NCBI GenBank assembly: GCA_002712125.1
Contig: PASL01000016.1
Coordinates: forward strand, 12,052-23,564
Length of the DNA stretch: 11,513 nt
Direction of reading: 5' to 3'
From: Chloroflexota bacterium
GTDB lineage: Bacteria; Chloroflexota; Dehalococcoidia; Lucifugimonadales; Lucifugimonadaceae
The notes beneath the pieces were generated by a model, which saw only the letters and a list, made by a program, of their open reading frames with translations, was not told the origin of the DNA and ran no database searches. Both the position numbers and the translations under genes were made by a program. Shown here piece by piece: positions 6,459-11,513 of this stretch. Positions within the stretch are counted from its first letter, which is position 1, and each line of letters begins with the position of its first letter.

Positions 6459-9400
6459 AAAACTTACAAGAAAAATATCAAAAAGAATTAGAACCTTTTT
6501 CACCAGAAGTTACTTCTTCATATTTAAATTCTCATGAAAAGTTATCTTCAAGGTTGTCCATTGAAACCCTTGAAATATGGGCCTTAGAAGGTTTGAATAT
6601 TTGTAAAATTTCTCCTAGATCATGGGAGGTTGCTATTGATTATTTTAATTCTTCAACAGATGTTCAAAGACACTTACCATCGGCTCAGTTTATTGCGTGG
6701 ACCAAAATAGGTACTAGGTTATCGAAATTATCTATAGATGTAGCTAAATCTTATTTTTTATCATCGCCTAAGGCGATGTTGAGAATTAGGCCTAGGCACC
6801 TTGACGATTGGGTCAATTTATCAAGCAAGTTGTATAAAGGAACATGGAAATCAGCAAAACTTTCTTCAAAATTTTTTGAAATAACTCCATTTATAATGGA
6901 ATATATCAGTTTTGAAGAATGGGCCAAATATGCTGATTTTCTAAATAATTTATCAAAAAGATCTTATGACTTGGCCATAGACTCATTAGATTTATCAATT
7001 TCTTTGTTTGAAAAATTGGATAATGATTCAGGCGAAGCGATAAACCTTTTATTAGATTCTTCAGAAAAATGCTGGAAAGATATTAAGATAATATTTGAAG
7101 CAATAAATGCTTATATGGTAGAGATAGAACCTTTCAATAGAAATCAGATTTTAAATCTTTCTCGTAAATTATTAGTTACAGGTAATATTAATCCTATAGA
7201 TACTATGAAAAAAACTTCTTCTATACTATCTAAAATAAATAATGAAGAAAAAGATCAATTTTTTAATATGGCAAAATCTCTTTCTTCAATTGATCCTAAA
7301 TCAAGCAATGATTTTTTCGATGTCATACCTTTATTGTTGGAAAAAATTAATTTTCAACAAATTACTTCATGGCATTCTCAAGGTATAAAAAATTCTGAAA
7401 ATCAAAATAGTGAACTGATTAATGATTTTTTTACATTAAAGTCTAAGGAGTCTAGAGAGATAATTGATTCACTTTCATCAAGTATAGAACTTTCTAATGT
7501 TAAGGACATTATAAGAAATTATTCTTTAGCTCTCACAGGAAGACAAATTGAAGTAAAAGAATCTTCTCAATTAGCAGAAAAAAACATAGGTTGGTTTGGT
7601 GATGAATTAGCTACAACTGAAGGTTCTACGATTTTTATGCCTTCAATAGTAAATAGATACTTATCAAAAGAACAAAATTTTGGATTTCTAAAAGTTATTT
7701 CAACACATCAGATTGGGCATATTGAATTTGGTTCTTTCGATTTTGATTTTAAAAAATCATCTAATTTTTTTGAAGATTTAAGGGTAAATGAAACTCTTAA
7801 TAACAAAATATTAGGTAATGATTATTTGACTGATCTTAGCAAGTTTTTTGATATTTTCAGTGATAAGAAACTTAGTCTCGACATTTTTACTATATTTGAA
7901 AGTACTAGAGTAGACTCTCATATTTTTTCAGAATATCTTGGGATTATAAATACATATACTGATATACGCGATTCGGCATTGATAAATAGGCCTAAAATAA
8001 TAGATTTACCTGTTAGGGAATCACTCGTAGAATTTCTTGTCAGGATTAGTCTTGGTCAAAAAACTAACTTGCACATCCCAACAGAATATTCAAAAGAAGC
8101 AAAAAAATTGTCACGCTTAATTAAAATTATCGCGTCAAATAAGGCATCAGTTGAAGATTCAGCAGAAGCCACAATAAGAGCATATCACATATTAATCGAT
8201 ATAAAAAATGAACAAAAAGACGAAGATGAGTTTGAGGAATTTGATAACGATGAATCTAATGATGAAATACAAGATGACAATTATCAAGAAGAAGAAATAA
8301 TTAATAATTTGTTTTCAGAATTTTATAAAAGTAATGATCATAATGATGAGTCGTCTGATAATCCTGAAAATTTAGAAAGCGATGAATCTGACGATGAATA
8401 TTCATCCCCTCAAGACATAGATTACAGAGGGGAATTTAAACCAGAATTATCTCAACTCTTATCTCAAATGGAATACTCAGAAAATGAATTTGATGACTTA
8501 GGAACCAATGAACCAATTACCCAAGAGCAACTCGAAGAAATGCTAAAAAATTCTCCAGAAATGGAAGAATTTGATCAAAATATGGAAGAATCAGATAACT
8601 CAAAATTGTCTGATGTCATAGAAAACCTTATGAAAGAATTAAGTAATAGAGATATAGAAAACAATCAAAATGATTCAGGTACTTTGCAGCATGTTGATGA
8701 AGATGGCGGTCCATTAAGTGCGACTGAGGATGGATCTTTTACCTATGATGAATGGGATTTTAGAGCTTCGGAATATAAAATTAATTGGTGTATGATTCAG
8801 GAAAAAGTTATGGCTGATGGTGATTCAGAATTCTATAAAAAAACCCTGAATGACAATTCTCATCTTCTCTTTCAAATTAAAAAACAATTTGAACTCTTCA
8901 TACCTGAAATGTATAGAAAACAAAAACGGTTAATTGATGGTGAAGAGCATGATTTAGATGCTGTTTTAGAAGCTGTAATTGATTTGAAAACTGGAATTAC
9001 TCCTGATGAAAAATTATACTGGAGAAGAAATAAACATGAACGTTCTGTGGCAGTTGCATTTTTGTTAGACATGTCTGCATCAACAGCTGAAGCAATTGAT
9101 GATACAAAAAAATCTTCAGATGAATGGGGGGCTCCTGATGACCCAGTTGAATATATGGCTTGGTTAAGGTCTAGAAGGACAGATGGTATTAGAAGATCCT
9201 ATAAAAGAATAGTTGATGTTGAAAAAGAAGGTATTTCTCTTTTAGTTAATTCTTTAGAAACACTTGGTGATATGTATGGAATTTATGGTTTTTCAGGCTA
9301 TGGTAGAGAAAATGTTGAATTCTATACCATTAAGGACCTCGATGAGAAATTTTCTGAAATCATTCCAAAAAGAATTGATAGAATTTCTCCTCTTCACGCC

Positions 9401-9730
9401 ACCAGAATGGGGCCAGCAATAAGGCACACAATTACTAAACTTTCAGAAGCAGATACAAAATCTAAATTTTTATTTTTAATCTCTGATGGAAGGCCCCAGG
9501 ATAGAGGATATTCAAGGGAAGGTGTAGAAAAAGAATATGCCGTTCATGATACCAAGCAGTCATTAATAGAAGCTAAAAATAAGGGTATAACTCCTTTCTG
9601 CCTTACTGTAGATAAGTCTGGTCACGATTACATGAAGACAATGATGGATGATTTTTCATATGAAGTATTGACAGATATAAGTATGTTGCCTAAAAGACTT
9701 CCTCAACTTTATAAAAATCTAACTACATAG
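6455..9730 (+). CDS. Large NorD/CbbO-type VWA-domain protein with helical-repeat N-terminus; probable AUA start
   Basis: About 1091 residues from the proposed AUA start (1058 from the only downstream canonical start, TTG 6554). Residues 15-200 or more show degenerate 37-40-residue helical repeats, with Trp at 42, 82, 119 and 156. A zincin-like HQIGH is at 418-422 and IFESTRVD about 60 residues later (Glu482). A long Asp/Glu/Ser/Asn-rich segment spans about 588-735. The C-terminal von Willebrand A domain has an intact MIDAS: DMSAS at 872-876, Thr983 in HATRMG and SDGRPQD from 1010 (Asp1011). This architecture is that of NorD/CbbO proteins, which bind a target metalloenzyme through the VWA domain and are driven by a CbbQ/NorQ ATPase, here encoded two genes upstream. 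It is longer than typical NorD or CbbO as I recall them. No signal peptide or membrane segment is visible. Its 3' end is one base from the convergent DUF4340 gene. Confidence 0.88.
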   Translation: MENLQEKYQKELEPFSPEVTSSYLNSHEKLSSRLSIETLEIWALEGLNICKISPRSWEVAIDYFNSSTDVQRHLPSAQFIAWTKIGTRLSKLSIDVAKSYFLSSPKAMLRIRPRHLDDWVNLSSKLYKGTWKSAKLSSKFFEITPFIMEYISFEEWAKYADFLNNLSKRSYDLAIDSLDLSISLFEKLDNDSGEAINLLLDSSEKCWKDIKIIFEAINAYMVEIEPFNRNQILNLSRKLLVTGNINPIDTMKKTSSILSKINNEEKDQFFNMAKSLSSIDPKSSNDFFDVIPLLLEKINFQQITSWHSQGIKNSENQNSELINDFFTLKSKESREIIDSLSSSIELSNVKDIIRNYSLALTGRQIEVKESSQLAEKNIGWFGDELATTEGSTIFMPSIVNRYLSKEQNFGFLKVISTHQIGHIEFGSFDFDFKKSSNFFEDLRVNETLNNKILGNDYLTDLSKFFDIFSDKKLSLDIFTIFESTRVDSHIFSEYLGIINTYTDIRDSALINRPKIIDLPVRESLVEFLVRISLGQKTNLHIPTEYSKEAKKLSRLIKIIASNKASVEDSAEATIRAYHILIDIKNEQKDEDEFEEFDNDESNDEIQDDNYQEEEIINNLFSEFYKSNDHNDESSDNPENLESDESDDEYSSPQDIDYRGEFKPELSQLLSQMEYSENEFDDLGTNEPITQEQLEEMLKNSPEMEEFDQNMEESDNSKLSDVIENLMKELSNRDIENNQNDSGTLQHVDEDGGPLSATEDGSFTYDEWDFRASEYKINWCMIQEKVMADGDSEFYKKTLNDNSHLLFQIKKQFELFIPEMYRKQKRLIDGEEHDLDAVLEAVIDLKTGITPDEKLYWRRNKHERSVAVAFLLDMSASTAEAIDDTKKSSDEWGAPDDPVEYMAWLRSRRTDGIRRSYKRIVDVEKEGISLLVNSLETLGDMYGIYGFSGYGRENVEFYTIKDLDEKFSEIIPKRIDRISPLHATRMGPAIRHTITKLSEADTKSKFLFLISDGRPQDRGYSREGVEKEYAVHDTKQSLIEAKNKGITPFCLTVDKSGHDYMKTMMDDFSYEVLTDISMLPKRLPQLYKNLTT
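6509..7060 (+). repeat. Protein-level tandem helical repeats in the VWA protein
   Basis: Four successive units share a pattern of V-x3-Y-[LF]-x-S followed about 19 residues later by W-x3-G/S-x2-L. Aligned anchors, numbered from the AUA start, are Tyr23/Trp42, Tyr63/Trp82 and Tyr100/Trp119, with a weaker fourth unit at Trp156. Spacing is 40, 37 and 37 residues. The DNA itself is not repetitive, so these are old duplications. Similar weaker units may continue toward residue 340. The likely fold is an alpha-solenoid. Confidence 0.55.
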
Positions 9731-9731
9731 G

Positions 9732-10748
9732 TTATTTATATAAAATTTCTCCGTCAAACAAAGTCAAAATACTATCAGCCCATTCTTTATCTACCTTAAC
9801 CACATCCATGGTCTCCATAATCATTGCATAGCGATTATTTTCTCCCTCAACTTGGTTCCCTATTGTCATTGTTATACCAGTCACTTCAGTGAAATCTTTT
9901 TCGGTTAATCGTTCAATTCTGACGTATATATATGGATCATTTACCGTAGTACCAAAGACTTCATGCAAATTTTCATCTTGAAGTATGTCTAAATAATGGG
10001 CCCCAACTATTTCAGGGTTAGATATTTTGTTTATCTTATCTAGTAATATATCCTCATTTGCTAGTTCATTTCCTCTACAAGGCTCTGATACAGGAGGTAT
10101 TTCACAAACATTCCATATACCTGTTTCTCTATTAGCACCATATCCTCTTATAACCTCATTATTTAGAAATAATAGTAACTCCGTTGGTTTACCTCCCTCC
10201 ACAATTCCAGAAATATACCAATCTGGATAAGGCGGATCTTCAACTAAGCGACTAAGAACTGAATCCCATAAAGCGTCGACTACTACCAATTGTGGGTAAC
10301 CTTCTATTTGAGCATAATTTTTTTCACCATCAGGAGTCAGGCTACCAATAAGTAATTTTATGTATGAACCATCATTTATAAACAATTTAATTTCTGTTTT
10401 TGGGTTATCAAGTCCATAATTTTTAGGGTCATCAATTTGTTGACTTATAACGCGTTGAGTTTTAGGTCCGCTAAGCAATTGTGTGATTCCACCCCATCTA
10501 TAAAGATCAGTTGGGATTTTATTTAGATTTTCAAAAAACCATCTATTTGAATCACTGTCAAAGTACCAACTATTTTCGTCATTTTTAGTTTTAATATGAA
10601 TTTTATTCATATCCTTGGGAGAAATTGTATAAAAAAATGGTGGTGTTGGTTCAGATGATTTCTTCTCAGGTTCAGTTATAAAAAAAGTAAATAATATTAT
10701 AGATATTGAAACTATAATTACAAATACAGATAAAAAACGAACATTCAT
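9732..10748 (-). CDS. DUF4340-domain protein, membrane-anchored, GldG partner
   Basis: A 338-residue protein with an uncleaved signal anchor at about 4-24 (RFLSVFVIIVSISIILFTFF) and a large extracytoplasmic part. The DUF4340 hallmark YGLDNP at 111-116 is followed by a GxxTPDGEKNYAQIEG-type block at 135-150 and the end block LVEDPPYPDW at 168-177. A second, weaker copy of the fold seems to cover about 237-330. Cys215 and Cys224 could form a disulfide outside the membrane. DUF4340 proteins are usually encoded after GldG-like ABC-transporter auxiliary proteins, as here, with only 3 bases between the genes; their biochemical role is not established. A GGAGA tract lies inside the GldG-like stop region, 13 bases before the ATG. 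The gene ends one base from the convergent VWA gene, leaving no room for a separate terminator. Confidence 0.85.
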   Translation of the reverse strand: MNVRFLSVFVIIVSISIILFTFFITEPEKKSSEPTPPFFYTISPKDMNKIHIKTKNDENSWYFDSDSNRWFFENLNKIPTDLYRWGGITQLLSGPKTQRVISQQIDDPKNYGLDNPKTEIKLFINDGSYIKLLIGSLTPDGEKNYAQIEGYPQLVVVDALWDSVLSRLVEDPPYPDWYISGIVEGGKPTELLLFLNNEVIRGYGANRETGIWNVCEIPPVSEPCRGNELANEDILLDKINKISNPEIVGAHYLDILQDENLHEVFGTTVNDPYIYVRIERLTEKDFTEVTGITMTIGNQVEGENNRYAMIMETMDVVKVDKEWADSILTLFDGEILYK

Positions 10749-10751
10749 ATT

Positions 10752-11513
10752 TTATCTACGTCTCCACCATTTCAATGTTCCATAGATTCCTATAACTATA
10801 GGCATAAGTAGCCATCCTGACCATCTAATGAAATCTCTCTCATTTTTAGTTAAGAACATTTGTCTGTTGGAATCAGTTTTAGAACGAATTGAAATTAGTT
10901 CAAAATCTTTAGCTAAATAGTTTACTGTGTTAACAAATAAGTCTGAGTTATTTGCTGATTCTAAGTAGTTGTTAGTAAAGAAATCGGTATCACCAACTAA
11001 TACTATGCTTGAATTTGTATTTTCATCTAAATATGAATAAACACGATTTGGTAATTCACCTTTAATATCAACTATTACTGATAATGGTAGTGGCCCAGGA
11101 ATTTCAGAATTAACATCAAATTCTATTAAATCTGAATCTAATTCAGACCAACTGCTAATTGTTGATGATGCTAGTATAGCTTGTTGAATAATTGGAATTT
11201 CATTTTCATTTAAGGGTATTGTTTGAGGATCTATAGACCAACCAAAATGTGTAGAGCCTGGTAAGTAAAGTACCTCAAAATCATCTGTAATAGGGTGAGG
11301 AGGTAATTGGCTATTACTACTTTTTACCTGAACAAATGTAGGGTTAGGAGCAACAAAACTTGCTATATCAACAACTTCACCATCTCCTATTGAAACTGCA
11401 AATCTAGATAGGTACTGTTTAAAAGTTTCAGGTATTACATTGGGTTCAACAGTTAATAAAATTCCACCACCGCTTCTTGTATATTGCAAAAGTGCTTCTT
11501 TATCTATTGCAAG
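10752..11513 (-). CDS. GldG-like ABC-transporter auxiliary protein, C-terminal part (5' end beyond the right edge)
   Basis: The reading frame is open to the right edge: eight codons (LAIDKEAL) precede the TTG at 11489, so that TTG is not the start and about 253 C-terminal codons are visible. Family features are the LLQYTRSGGGILLTVEP segment, VLVGDTDFFTNNYLE, then SDLFVNTVNYLAKDFELISIRSK, which match the C-terminal half of GldG/ABC_transp_aux proteins. A single membrane helix lies in the last 20 residues, followed by a basic WWRRR tail that should be cytoplasmic. GldG-like proteins act with an ABC ATPase and a GldF-type permease, both presumably encoded beyond the right edge. In gliding Bacteroidetes these serve motility, but elsewhere the substrate is unknown, so no motility role is implied. 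Confidence 0.85.
   Translation of the reverse strand, partial: LAIDKEALLQYTRSGGGILLTVEPNVIPETFKQYLSRFAVSIGDGEVVDIASFVAPNPTFVQVKSSNSQLPPHPITDDFEVLYLPGSTHFGWSIDPQTIPLNENEIPIIQQAILASSTISSWSELDSDLIEFDVNSEIPGPLPLSVIVDIKGELPNRVYSYLDENTNSSIVLVGDTDFFTNNYLESANNSDLFVNTVNYLAKDFELISIRSKTDSNRQMFLTKNERDFIRWSGWLLMPIVIGIYGTLKWWRRR

Noticed and set aside
6554-6556. TTG as the start of the VWA gene
   Set aside because: The Shine-Dalgarno-like AAGG abuts the TTG with no spacing, and starting here would remove half of the first helical repeat and leave a 95-base gap in an otherwise overlapping operon. AUA at 6455 explains the data better, though TTG remains possible.
10027-10230. Plus-strand open frame opposite the DUF4340 gene
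   Set aside because: Antisense to a gene with clear family motifs and without a credible ribosome binding site.
11487-11489. TTG at 11489 as the start of the GldG-like gene
   Set aside because: The frame continues open to the window edge, and known GldG-type proteins are much longer at the N-terminus, so the gene is truncated by the window rather than starting there.

Overview
This is an AT-rich (about 30% GC by eye), gene-dense bacterial window with no rRNA, tRNA, CRISPR array, insertion sequence or phage gene that I can see. Gene ends lie 1 to 55 bases apart or overlap, which suggests a compact, possibly streamlined genome. The gene set (lspA, an RluA/RluD-type synthase, gltX, low-specificity threonine aldolase, RarA, a NorQ/NorD-type pair, GldG plus DUF4340) would fit an AT-rich aquatic Chloroflexota lineage such as a Dehalococcoidia/SAR202 relative. 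That placement is inferred from memory of gene content and is weak. No marker in the window proves it.

Layout: (1) Bases 1-1543, minus strand: lspA, a 23S-type pseudouridine synthase and the 5' end of gltX form one tight operon that runs off the left edge. (2) 1600-2637, plus strand: a low-specificity L-threonine aldolase, divergent from lspA. (3) 2649-4256, minus strand: a stand-alone Smr-domain gene followed by rarA. (4) 4352-9730, plus strand: coaE, a CbbQ/NorQ-type MoxR AAA+ ATPase, a NudL-like CoA diphosphatase and a very large NorD/CbbO-type VWA protein; the last three are almost contiguous. (5) 9732-11513, minus strand: the 3' part of a GldG-like gene and a DUF4340 gene, an ABC-transporter auxiliary pair that runs off the right edge.

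The most interesting part is region 4. The ATPase and the VWA protein form a classical MoxR/VWA chaperone pair of the kind that activates metalloenzymes such as Rubisco (CbbQ/CbbO) or nitric oxide reductase (NorQ/NorD). No client enzyme is encoded nearby, and a Nudix hydrolase gene sits between the two partners. The VWA gene appears to start at an AUA codon (6455). A strong Shine-Dalgarno sequence is correctly spaced before it, it overlaps the preceding stop as ATAG, and the extra 33 residues complete the first copy of an internal helical repeat. The protein also carries a zincin-like HQxxH motif in which the usual catalytic Glu is Gln.

The remaining genes are ordinary housekeeping genes. No stretch longer than 300 bases lacks a gene; the longest intergenic gap is 95 bases (4257-4351).
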